A DNA stretch of 7,707 nucleotides from an uncultured Alphaproteobacteria bacterium (GCA_949296785.1 CASFRQ010000081.1:1-7707), one strand, 5' to 3'. Positions 1-6,004 are shown, numbered from the stretch's first letter. Numbers and translations are program-made. Notes: a model not told the origin generated them from the sequence alone.

Positions 1-334
1 CGTATTGACCGACAATCTGATAGGTGGAATTTTCGCCGGTTTCCTCATCCTCCAATTCCACCGTCGCACCGAACAAAACCTTATTGCCGGATAAAGAAGT
101 CGTATCAATGACCTGCGCACGACTTAAAGCGCTTTCCAGCTCCAAAATACGCCCTTCCGTAAAACTTTGTCTTTCGCGGGCGGCATGATACTCGGCGTTT
201 TCGGATAAGTCGCCGTGAGAGCGCGCCTCTTCAATCGCTTCAATAATCTCGTGGCGGTCAACAAACTTCAGCTTTTTCAATTCTTCCTGCATTTTGGCAT
301 AGCCTTGCTGCGTCATCGGGACTTTCTCTTCCAT
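1..334 (-). CDS. greA: Transcription elongation factor GreA (C-terminus beyond window edge)
   Basis: GreA binds the secondary channel of RNA polymerase and stimulates cleavage of backtracked transcripts, rescuing stalled elongation complexes in the cytoplasm. The reading frame from 334 gives 111 residues with no stop before the window edge; the family is usually about 158 residues, so the rest of the FKBP-like C-terminal domain lies outside. Residues 1-75 are the N-terminal antiparallel coiled coil, containing the family signature H-G-D-L-S-E-N-A-E-Y-H (40-50). The two acidic tip residues that coordinate the catalytic magnesium in GreA are present as D42 and E45. The N-terminus (V-P-M-T-Q-Q-G-Y) resembles alphaproteobacterial GreA. 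The start at 334 is chosen because AAGGAA (341-346 on the plus strand, complemented) sits 6 bases upstream; Met7 is a less likely alternative. It lies downstream of rnr on the same strand, but a terminator-like hairpin and a separate promoter intervene. Confidence 0.96.
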   Translation of the reverse strand, partial: MEEKVPMTQQGYAKMQEELKKLKFVDRHEIIEAIEEARSHGDLSENAEYHAARERQSFTEGRILELESALSRAQVIDTTSLSGNKVLFGATVELEDEETGENSTYQIVGQY

Positions 335-349
335 CTCTCATTCCTTTCA

Positions 350-370
350 CTTTTGGCCGCCGGCCAAAAG
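350..370 (-). repeat. Near-perfect palindrome touching the greA ribosome binding site
   Basis: Two perfect 10-base arms (CTTTTGGCCG and CGGCCAAAAG) flank a single central base. As RNA it could fold into an 8-bp stem with a 5-base loop, whose base is 3 nucleotides from the greA Shine-Dalgarno sequence (341-346). It could be a protein operator or a leader hairpin modulating greA translation or mRNA stability. It is not followed by a T-run in either direction, so it is unlikely to be a terminator. The symmetry is directly visible; any role is inferred. Confidence 0.6.
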
Positions 371-395
371 GCTTTTAAAATTACAAACAAGTATC

Positions 396-428
396 AAAAA
401 AATAACCCAGCATTTTTAGATGCTGTGG
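396..428 (-). terminator. Intrinsic-terminator-like hairpin in the greA leader
   Basis: Read on the minus strand, CC-A-CAGCAT, a six-base loop CTAAAA and ATGCTGGG form an 8-bp stem with one bulged A (428 to 406), followed by TTATTTTTTT (405 to 396). The hairpin is 237 bases past the rnr stop, so it could end rnr transcripts. It also lies about 18 bases after a predicted start site of the greA promoter (453-481), so it would act on greA transcripts too, giving a short leader RNA of about 50 nucleotides and attenuated greA. E. coli greA is known to have a comparable leader terminator (GraL RNA). Confidence 0.6.
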
Positions 429-452
429 CATTTGAAATCTTTCTATATTTTA

Positions 453-481
453 TATATAGGAAATTTAAAAGGAAAAAGCAA
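453..481 (-). promoter_or_regulatory. Candidate greA promoter
   Basis: On the minus strand TTGCTT (476-481) and TATATA (453-458) are separated by 17 bases. The run TATATATAAAATATA offers overlapping -10 choices. The -35 matches the sigma70 consensus at only three of six positions. The predicted start near 446 would give a greA 5' leader of about 110 nucleotides that contains the terminator-like hairpin and the palindrome. The call rests on spacing and -10 quality only. Confidence 0.4.
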
Positions 482-664
482 GTCCTTTTTTATTTTTCCG
501 GATTCCGTTTCCACTTCTTTACCTGTCCCAGGCATTTAACTCTTTTCTGAAAGGTTATCTTTTTAAAATCCGACTCTTAATCCAAAACGAAAACTGCGTT
601 GCCCGCTTGATTTTTGCTGGAAGAGGGAGCTTTCCTCCTGAATACGAGAAAACCCCTCTTGACC

Positions 665-3025
665 TTATTTTTTAATCTTCTTTTTCGCTTTTCCTTTTTT
701 TCCTCGGCGAGAATGTTTCCCCTCTTTTGAAGAAGCTTTCAAGCGCCGACTCTCTTTTTCTTTCTTTTTCAGACGTTCTTTTTGCGTTTTCATCGGATGC
801 CTTTTTTCTGGCCGTCCCTGAGGCCTCCCGTCGTCGTCCAACATTTGTAAAAGCAGTCCCCCCGTAACGGGAACGCTTTCTTTTAAAACAACCTTCACCC
901 TTTGACCGATTTGATAAGAGATGCCGTCATCCGAATAAACACGCATCCCCGCTTCATCATAAGTAAAATACTGTCGTCCCAGAAGATTCATCGGGACAAA
1001 ACCTTCCGCCAAAGTTGGTTCCAGCCGAACAAAGACACCGAAAGCCGACACCCCGGCAACAATCCCTTCAAAAACTTCCCCTTCCTGTTTCTTTAAGAAA
1101 AAAGAAAGGTATCTTTCCTCCGTTTCCCGTTCGGCAATCATTGCTTCGCGTTCGGTTTGAGAGATGTGTTCCGCCATCATCTCAAAAGAATTCTCCTCTT
1201 CCTTGCTCAAACCGCCTTCACCGAGGGAAAAAGCCTTCACTAAAGAACGGTGAACCAGAATATCCGCATACCGCCGGATGGGAGAAGTAAAATGAGCGTA
1301 CCTTTTCAAAGCCAACCCAAAATGCCCCAGATTATGCGGGCTGTAAAAAGCCTGCGACTGACTGCGCAGTACCATCTCGCTGATAAGGAAAGAATCCTCC
1401 TTCCGCTTTTTTCCATCCCGAGACGCCCCTTTTAAAACAAGAGCAAAGTCTTTTGCGGACGGTTCCTCCCCCGCCTGGGAAAAACTTTTTCCCAAACTTT
1501 CCATCCTTTCTTGAAAAAGAGACAGTTTTTCATCCGACGGCGCCTCATGTACCCGGTACATCACCGGTGCATTTTTTTCCTCTAAAGCTTCCGCCGCAGA
1601 AACATTTGCCAGAATCATCAGTTCCTCAATCACCTTATGACTTGTCAAACGCTCTCTTTGGGTAATGGAAGAGACATTTCCCCTCTCGTCCAATCGGATA
1701 ACAAGCTCCGGAATATCCAATTCCAAAACGCCTCGCCGTATCCTTTGTTTTTCCAAAAGACCATAAACTCCAAAAAGGGCAACCATCCGGTCCTCCAACC
1801 CTTCCACAGGTGCTTTCTTGTCAAAACTGTCTTGCACTTGTCTGTAAGTCAAACGCCCTTGAGAGCGAATCAAGGCTCGGAAAAAGCGATATTTCTCCTT
1901 ATTACCCTTTGAATCAAGAATTACTTCACACACCAAAACCGCCCTGTCTTTTCCCGGCATCAGAGAACACATATCATTGGATAAAGCCTCGGGCAGCATC
2001 GGCACGACCCTGTCCGGGAAATAAACGGAATTGCCGCGTTCAAACGCCTCCGCATCCAAAGCAGACCCCGACCGGACATAAAAAGAAACATCCGCAATGG
2101 CCACAAGGACGCGCCATTTGCCTTTTTTTCCTTCATTCGGCAGAAATTCGGCAAACACGGCATCATCAAAATCCCTCGCGTCTTCGCCGTCAATGGTTAC
2201 AAACGGGACAGCGCGCAAATCTTCTCTTTTCTCCAGAACGGGAACAGACATTTTTTCTGCCTCTTTCACCGCTTTTTGCCGAAACAAATACGGCAGGTGA
2301 TGGGCATAAACGGAAATCAGGCTGAAAACTTTCGGATCCCGCGCCGAACCTATTTTTTCCAAAAAGCGCGCTTTTGTCCCTTTCTTAACAAAGGTCGGAA
2401 TTTCAACCAAGAGAACATCGCCTTTTTTAACCTCTTCTTTTCCGGCCCCTTCCAAATAAAATTCCTGATGCAGCCGCCGATCAACGCTTTGGACTTTACC
2501 GTCTGCGTACACGCCGACCATCCTATGGTTTTGAACAGACAAACGCTTTAAAACCTCACCCTCCAAAAACAAAGAACCTTTTGATGACGGAAGAAGCTTT
2601 ACAATAACAATATCTCCGGCTTTCAAAGCGGGCTTCAGAACCGTCGGCCTCAATACGACCTGTAAAACCGCACGCCCGTCGGAGGATAAAGAAGAGGAAG
2701 ATACGGAAACAATACCGGAAGATTGAAGAAACCTTTCTTGCCCTTCCACAGGACGGCCGACAAAACGCCCTTTTGAATCCTGTCCCGTTATTTCAACGCG
2801 AATTCTGTCTGTTCCGCCGCCGGAAGAAACCAACCGTCCTCCTTTTGATTCCACAACGCCCTTTTCTTTAAGTTCTTTCAGAGCTCTTTTCAGCCGGACG
2901 CGGCTTTCTTCGCCTTTAATGCCAAAAGCCTTGGCGATCTGCCTCTTGGATGAAGACTGTTCAGACTGGTTCAAAAACTCAACCAGCTCCTTCATTGTTG
3001 GAAAATCCGTTGTCTGCTTTGCCAT
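665..3025 (-). CDS. rnr: Ribonuclease R (3'-5' exoribonuclease, RNB family)
   Basis: RNase R is a processive, Mg-dependent 3'-5' exoribonuclease that degrades structured RNA, including rRNA fragments, mRNA and, in other bacteria, trans-translation targets. The 786 residues show the standard order: N-terminal winged-helix region (about 8-65), cold-shock OB folds (about 75-225), RNB catalytic domain (about 270-600) and S1 domain (about 648-729). The catalytic signature I-D-G-E-D-A-R-D-F-D-D-A-V (278-290) supplies D279, D285, D287 and D288, matching the metal-binding aspartates of E. coli RNase R. The second signature, H-F-T-S-P-I-R-R-Y-A-D (578-588), is also present. A lysine/arginine-rich low-complexity tail (about 737-786) follows, as in E. 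coli RNase R, where such a tail aids unwinding of structured RNA. Length is normal for the family and no frameshift is seen. The start at 3025 is backed by AGAGGGG 6 bases upstream and an extended -10 promoter ending at 3049. RNase II is less likely because of the winged helix and the basic tail. Confidence 0.97.
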   Translation of the reverse strand: MAKQTTDFPTMKELVEFLNQSEQSSSKRQIAKAFGIKGEESRVRLKRALKELKEKGVVESKGGRLVSSGGGTDRIRVEITGQDSKGRFVGRPVEGQERFLQSSGIVSVSSSSLSSDGRAVLQVVLRPTVLKPALKAGDIVIVKLLPSSKGSLFLEGEVLKRLSVQNHRMVGVYADGKVQSVDRRLHQEFYLEGAGKEEVKKGDVLLVEIPTFVKKGTKARFLEKIGSARDPKVFSLISVYAHHLPYLFRQKAVKEAEKMSVPVLEKREDLRAVPFVTIDGEDARDFDDAVFAEFLPNEGKKGKWRVLVAIADVSFYVRSGSALDAEAFERGNSVYFPDRVVPMLPEALSNDMCSLMPGKDRAVLVCEVILDSKGNKEKYRFFRALIRSQGRLTYRQVQDSFDKKAPVEGLEDRMVALFGVYGLLEKQRIRRGVLELDIPELVIRLDERGNVSSITQRERLTSHKVIEELMILANVSAAEALEEKNAPVMYRVHEAPSDEKLSLFQERMESLGKSFSQAGEEPSAKDFALVLKGASRDGKKRKEDSFLISEMVLRSQSQAFYSPHNLGHFGLALKRYAHFTSPIRRYADILVHRSLVKAFSLGEGGLSKEEENSFEMMAEHISQTEREAMIAERETEERYLSFFLKKQEGEVFEGIVAGVSAFGVFVRLEPTLAEGFVPMNLLGRQYFTYDEAGMRVYSDDGISYQIGQRVKVVLKESVPVTGGLLLQMLDDDGRPQGRPEKRHPMKTQKERLKKKEKESRRLKASSKEGKHSRRGKKGKAKKKIKK

Positions 3026-3048
3026 AAAGCACCCCTCTTTTTTCTTTT

Positions 3049-3078
3049 AGTATAACATCTCAAAAAGAAAAACGACAA
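3049..3078 (-). promoter_or_regulatory. Candidate extended -10 promoter of rnr
   Basis: On the minus strand TGTTATACT (3057 to 3049) combines an extended -10 TG with TATACT, five of six matches to consensus. A weak -35, TTGTCG (3073-3078), lies 18 bases further up. The predicted start near 3042 gives a short leader of about 17 nucleotides containing the ribosome binding site. The same nonamer occurs upstream of the 5161 gene. Confidence 0.5.
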
Positions 3079-3512
3079 CAAAAAAACACCTCTATGCCCA
3101 ACGCGGAATTCTTTGCCAAGAAGGAAATCTCCAAGTTCCGATAACTATTTAAGAAAACAACTTTTATTGTCCGCAAACAGTTCTTATCATCGCTTATTGA
3201 TTTTTTACGTTATATCTCTCTTCTTATATTTGGATAAAAAAAGATTCCTTCCTGCGTCTGGAAGAGGCATAGCTTCTGTTCTTATGCTTCTTCTTTTATA
3301 ATTTCTTAAGATAAAATCTGTATCCTTACGGCGGTCGGCTAAAATGTTTTTCTGTAATATTCTGGAACAAATGCAGTATAATTATTTAGTATGTCGCTCT
3401 TTCCATAATAAAATATCATTTTTTGGTAAGGTTATTTTTAGACCTTCTGATTATATTGACATACACACATGCATCTTTCGGAAGCGCGTACCAGTCTATG
3501 TTTTTTAAATAC
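3079..3512. other. Non-coding region between rnr promoter and lipoprotein operon terminator
   Basis: About 430 AT-rich bases with no convincing gene on either strand. The longest frame (plus, 3113-3301, 62 codons) has no ribosome binding site and a low-complexity Leu-rich end, so it is not called. The region contains a long plus-strand hairpin at 3261-3304. An isolated perfect TTGACA (3456-3461, plus) has no -10 at proper distance. TATAAT boxes (plus 3377-3382, and one on the minus strand across 3451-3456) have no matching -35. It may hold an unrecognised small RNA or simply be spacer. Confidence 0.55.
3261..3304 (+). terminator. Long hairpin with T-rich tail in non-coding region
   Basis: GAAGAGGCATA (3261-3271) pairs with TATGCTTCTTC (3283-3293) over 11 bp including one G-T wobble, with an 11-base loop, followed by TTTTATAATTT. 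This has the shape of an intrinsic terminator on the plus strand, yet no plus-strand gene lies upstream; rnr is on the other strand. It would fit the end of a small RNA transcribed divergently from rnr. The minus strand of the same segment can form an overlapping weaker hairpin (CTTCC/GGAAG) followed by a T-run near 3235-3243. No promoter was found for either. Confidence 0.45.
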
Positions 3513-3544
3513 AAAAAAGGCTCCGCTCAGCGGAACCCTTTTTT
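3513..3544 (-). terminator. Intrinsic terminator of the lipoprotein operon
   Basis: On the minus strand a GC-rich stem GGGTTCCGC / GCGGAGCCT with a TGA loop is followed by TTTTTT, and A and T runs on both sides extend the pairing. It begins 16 bases after the stop codon of the 391-residue lipoprotein gene. Because both flanks carry A/T runs it could also work on the plus strand, insulating the operon from the non-coding region. Confidence 0.88.
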
Positions 3545-3560
3545 ACAAAAGCCGCTTAAC

Positions 3561-4736
3561 TTACCTTCCCCTTGAAAAACTCCTGGAAGTGATAATTCCC
3601 GTTTCCGGAGAATAAGTAAAGTTATGTTCCTTATCCCCATTTCCATTACCGGACAAGCCGCCGTTTTCTTTTTCAGAAGCCGGACGAATACCCTCTGTTC
3701 TTGTGTCATTAAACAATTCGTTAATAGATAAACGTTGGTTCTTATATTGCGTATGGTAAGACAAGGCGTTTAATAATTTTTGCGTTTGTCCGGAAACCTG
3801 GTAATCAACCAGCCAATCTGCATAGCTACCAGCAGCATAACCTCCCTCAGACAAAAATTCCCTGTAAAAATCCGCTTTTTTATCGGAAACAGCCACTGCA
3901 TAAAGAGACCTTTTCTCTTCCGGAGTTAAAGAAGGCTGTCCCTGAGCCAAAACACTCATTTTTAAATCAACCTCAGCTTCCCAATTCCAAACATCATCGG
4001 ATTTAATATTATACTCGTAGTCAAAAGAACCGTAAGTATAAACGGAAGGATCATATTTTTTCAACTCTCCCACCAACTGGTAATCCATAGATTTCACCGC
4101 AGCCTGAGTCAAAAGGTTCATATTCTTTTCACCCTGTTCCGTCAAAGAATGTTCCAATGTCGGGAACCTGTCAAAAATATACTGCCGTTCCGCCGCCATC
4201 ACGAAAGTTTCCGCCAGCAAAAGCGGCGCCTGGTGTATATAATCGGAATCCAAAAGACGACTTGAAATCTTTGTCGTATGGATATTTCTGTCCGAAGAAT
4301 ATTCCACATTCCTGGAAGAAGAAATTTGTACAAACGGAACAATTTGAATCCCCATTGATTCAGGAGTATTTCTCAAAACCTCCCGTCCTTCCTTCGTATT
4401 TCCAAGAACCTGCAATGGTCCCCTCAAGGTTTCAACTTCCAAACCATCAACAATGGAAGATGAGTTCGCCAATATCCTGTCAATAATCCGGTCAATTTCC
4501 TTATTTTCAACAGGCGGCATCGGTTTGTCCGGCTTCGGTTCCTGAGGATTTTCTTCCGCAGGAGGAGGATTTATAATTGTTGGACCGTTGTGTTCATAAT
4601 TAATGCTGTAATCGCAAGAAGTAGCTGTCAACCCAATACCAACAGCAAGCCCAAAAACCATCGCGTAGCGCTTTACTTCACGAGCCTTCTTTTTTATTTG
4701 CGCCAGATATTCCTTTTTTCTTTCTTCAGATGACAT
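3561..4736 (-). CDS. Predicted 391-residue lipoprotein of unknown function
   Basis: I do not recognise this gene firmly. The N-terminus has a long charged n-region (1-24), a hydrophobic stretch (25-38) and a lipobox-like A-T-S-C with Cys41 as predicted lipidation site; Asp at +2 would favour inner-membrane retention by the E. coli Lol rule. After Cys41 comes D-Y-S-I-N-Y-E-H-N-G-P-T-I, shared with the small lipoprotein encoded just upstream. A Pro/Glu-rich linker (57-78) leads to a folded region (about 80-345) and a Gly/Asn-rich polar tail. The pattern around 109-186, including G-N-T-K-E-G-R and L-L-L-A-E-T-F-V-M-A-A-E-R-Q, faintly recalls a putative metallopeptidase family (DUF6782-like) with an A-H-E-L-x-H-A-x-Q helix, but both histidines are absent; this is weak, from memory. 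The start at 4736 has AAGGGG 7 bases upstream. It is probably cotranscribed with the 4761-4973 gene (24-base gap) and ends before a strong terminator. Confidence 0.85.
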   Translation of the reverse strand: MSSEERKKEYLAQIKKKAREVKRYAMVFGLAVGIGLTATSCDYSINYEHNGPTIINPPPAEENPQEPKPDKPMPPVENKEIDRIIDRILANSSSIVDGLEVETLRGPLQVLGNTKEGREVLRNTPESMGIQIVPFVQISSSRNVEYSSDRNIHTTKISSRLLDSDYIHQAPLLLAETFVMAAERQYIFDRFPTLEHSLTEQGEKNMNLLTQAAVKSMDYQLVGELKKYDPSVYTYGSFDYEYNIKSDDVWNWEAEVDLKMSVLAQGQPSLTPEEKRSLYAVAVSDKKADFYREFLSEGGYAAGSYADWLVDYQVSGQTQKLLNALSYHTQYKNQRLSINELFNDTRTEGIRPASEKENGGLSGNGNGDKEHNFTYSPETGIITSRSFSRGR

Positions 4737-4760
4737 TTTTCTTCCCCTTATCTAATAAAA

Positions 4761-4973
4761 CTATTCTCTTTGAAAAGAACATGATGAAAAAGAAGGGCAT
4801 CCTTCATGATAAGGATGAGTCGGACAAACCACCTTATCCGGAGACACGACAATCACGGGACCGTGATGTTTGACATTGATACTGTTATCACAGGAAGATA
4901 AACCAAATGCCAAAGCGGCGGCAAAAAGAGCCGCGCCGGCAACTCTAGCAACTTTTTGAGTTTTCTTTTTCAT
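4761..4973 (-). CDS. Small predicted lipoprotein sharing a motif with its operon partner
   Basis: This 70-residue protein has a textbook lipoprotein signal: basic start M-K-K-K, hydrophobic A/L-rich stretch (8-24) and lipobox L-S-S-C with Cys28. The mature part is only 43 residues. It opens with D-N-S-I-N-V-K-H-H-G-P-V-I, matching the 391-residue lipoprotein at C-D-x-S-I-N-x-x-H-x-G-P-x-I. The tail carries Cys50, Cys59 and Cys65 with His53 and His56, which could form disulfides or bind metal. Asp at +2 suggests inner-membrane retention. The start at 4973 is preferred over an in-frame ATG at 5027 because AGGAG lies 8 bases upstream, it yields a proper signal peptide, and the promoter at 5011-5039 would start transcription near 5004, after the longer start. 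It is the first gene of the operon. Function is unknown. Confidence 0.82.
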   Translation of the reverse strand: MKKKTQKVARVAGAALFAAALAFGLSSCDNSINVKHHGPVIVVSPDKVVCPTHPYHEGCPSFSSCSFQRE

Positions 4974-5010
4974 TGTTATTCTCCTAAAACAAATGCTCTC
5001 TTTAATAAAG

Positions 5011-5039
5011 AAAATACTCCACACCATTCATTTTGTCAA
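5011..5039 (-). promoter_or_regulatory. Promoter of the lipoprotein operon
   Basis: On the minus strand a perfect sigma70 -35 TTGACA (5034-5039) and TATTTT (5011-5016, four of six) are separated by exactly 17 bases. A very A/T-rich stretch upstream (about 5040-5110) could act as an UP element. The predicted start near 5004 leaves a leader of about 31 nucleotides before the ATG at 4973. Confidence 0.72.
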
Positions 5040-5125
5040 GTTTTTATTTTATTTATCTTTAAAAAATAAAAAAACAAAGAATCTCCGATAAAATATAAAA
5101 ATTTACTTTGTTCTTTTTCAAAATA

Positions 5126-5134
5126 TGTTATACT
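5126..5134 (+). promoter_or_regulatory. Extended -10 promoter of the 5161 gene
   Basis: TGTTATACT provides an extended -10 TG and TATACT (5129-5134, five of six). No good -35 lies at 16-18 bases; TTGTTC at 15 bases is the best candidate. The start near 5141 gives a leader of about 20 nucleotides. It is identical to the nonamer of the rnr promoter and lies back to back with the lipoprotein operon promoter. Confidence 0.5.
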
Positions 5135-5160
5135 TGTTTTAAAAGAAAAAGAGGTTTCAA

Positions 5161-5895
5161 ATGATTGATACGCGCCATTGTCCGAAGGATTGTCCTTTTT
5201 TAGAAACAAAAGCGGCCGTTGATTTAAACTCCCTTCCCCATCATTGTTCTTTGTTTAACTGCTTTTTGGCAGTTGATAAAGATGTCATCCGGTGCGAAGA
5301 ATGCCTTGGTTTTGAACATGATGTAAAAAATCAGGGATTGAATTTTATCAGTTCTTATCAAAATCCCTTTTTAAGTAAACAAAACACCAAATTCGGATTT
5401 ACGAGAATGCCGAAAACATGGCAGAAAAGATTCGTTAATTTTCTGAAGAATCTTGGTTACGCTGTCGGTGCTGCAAAACAAATACCGTTAAAGGATCCTT
5501 CTCTACCGGAACTTCTCATTAAAGGAATGAAAGAAGCTCCTCGCCAGCATCAGGATACCCCCAAAGATGTTCAGGATATGGAAAAGCTTTTAAAGGACAA
5601 ACTTGCGGAAAACCCGGAATTAACAAATACTCAGATGAATAAGTTATTGACTAATTTGTTTCAGGTATTGGACGCTTCCGAAAAAAATATTCTTAAAGAA
5701 ATTTTAAACAATCCCAATACGATTGATGCTTTTTTAAAGAAGTTTAAAGACATGCCTAAAAATGAGAATCTTTTAAAAGACTTGCGTCGCGAACTTGAAG
5801 ACTATAACCGCGAGATGGATGAGTTGGAAAAAAGATTGCAGCGTATGGCGGAAGTTCAAAATGTTTGGCAAAACGACAATGAACGTTCTCGTTGA
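5161..5895 (+). CDS. Uncharacterised protein with N-terminal cysteine cluster and C-terminal coiled coil
   Basis: I do not recognise this 244-residue protein. The N-terminal 54 residues hold all six cysteines, as C7-x3-C11-x17-C29-x4-C34-x10-C45-x2-C48, with His6, His27, His28 and His53 nearby. The closing C-E-E-C-L-G-F looks like a metal-ligand knuckle, so a zinc-binding or iron-sulfur module is plausible but unproven. Residues 80-110 form a basic/hydrophobic linker. The rest is highly charged and helical, with a likely coiled coil at about 202-232 (L-R-R-E-L-E-D-Y-N-R-E-M-D-E-L-E-K). There is no signal peptide or membrane segment, so it should be cytoplasmic. AGAGG 6 bases before the ATG and the extended -10 upstream support the start. 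It is a single-gene unit, divergent from the lipoprotein operon and convergent with mscL. Codon use looks ordinary for its AT-rich neighbours. Confidence 0.85.
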   Translation: MIDTRHCPKDCPFLETKAAVDLNSLPHHCSLFNCFLAVDKDVIRCEECLGFEHDVKNQGLNFISSYQNPFLSKQNTKFGFTRMPKTWQKRFVNFLKNLGYAVGAAKQIPLKDPSLPELLIKGMKEAPRQHQDTPKDVQDMEKLLKDKLAENPELTNTQMNKLLTNLFQVLDASEKNILKEILNNPNTIDAFLKKFKDMPKNENLLKDLRRELEDYNREMDELEKRLQRMAEVQNVWQNDNERSR

Positions 5896-6004
5896 TTTTT
5901 TTAACGCCCCTTTTTCATACCAAAGATAAAACTATTTTTCAAAAAACAAAATCTCCTGATGATTTTAAAATTAAGATTGGTTCGTTTTTTCCTTCGGCAT
6001 CAGA

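Larger units (their letters stand above)
335..664. other. rnr-greA intergenic region with no gene
   Basis: This 330-base gap holds the greA ribosome binding site, palindrome, terminator-like hairpin and promoter described separately. The part next to rnr (about 482-664) has no recognisable element beyond AAGAGGG/CCCTCTT arms (621-627 and 654-660) with a 26-base spacer and no T-run. A 30-codon minus-strand frame at 535-443 has no good ribosome binding site and overlaps the promoter, so it is not called. Confidence 0.7.

Noticed and set aside
443..535. 30-codon minus-strand frame between rnr and greA
   Set aside because: No good ribosome binding site, overlaps the candidate greA promoter, and no recognisable features.
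215..550. Plus-strand open frame of 111 codons overlapping greA and its leader
   Set aside because: It runs antisense to the clearly recognisable greA 5' end and through its promoter and terminator, with low-complexity Phe-rich content and no ribosome binding site.
621..660. AAGAGGG/CCCTCTT inverted repeat just after rnr as a possible terminator
   Set aside because: The spacer is 26 bases and no T-run follows on the minus strand, so it does not look like an intrinsic terminator.
902..2551. Several overlapping open frames of 60-170 codons within rnr on both strands
   Set aside because: They are shadows of the RNase R reading frame, which has full domain and catalytic support.
3113..3301. 62-codon plus-strand frame in the non-coding region
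   Set aside because: No ribosome binding site, low-complexity Leu-rich end, and it runs through the hairpin at 3261-3293.
3456..3461. Perfect TTGACA on the plus strand as a promoter
   Set aside because: The sequence 16-18 bases downstream is CGGAAG-like with no -10 resemblance, and no gene follows.
4852..4867. Perfect 7-base-arm inverted repeat (ATCACGG, GA, CCGTGAT)
   Set aside because: It falls in codons for the conserved H-H-G-P-V-I part of the small lipoprotein motif and is better explained by coding; the equivalent stretch in the larger lipoprotein gene lacks the symmetry.
4974..5027. Longer start for the small lipoprotein (18 extra residues)
   Set aside because: It lies upstream of the predicted transcription start, has no ribosome binding site, and would spoil the signal peptide; the ATG at 4973 has AGGAG properly spaced.
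5956..6003. CTGATG/CATCAG inverted repeat upstream of the convergent hairpin
   Set aside because: Six-base arms about 36 bases apart in AT-rich sequence are expected by chance, and the 12-bp hairpin next to it is far better supported.
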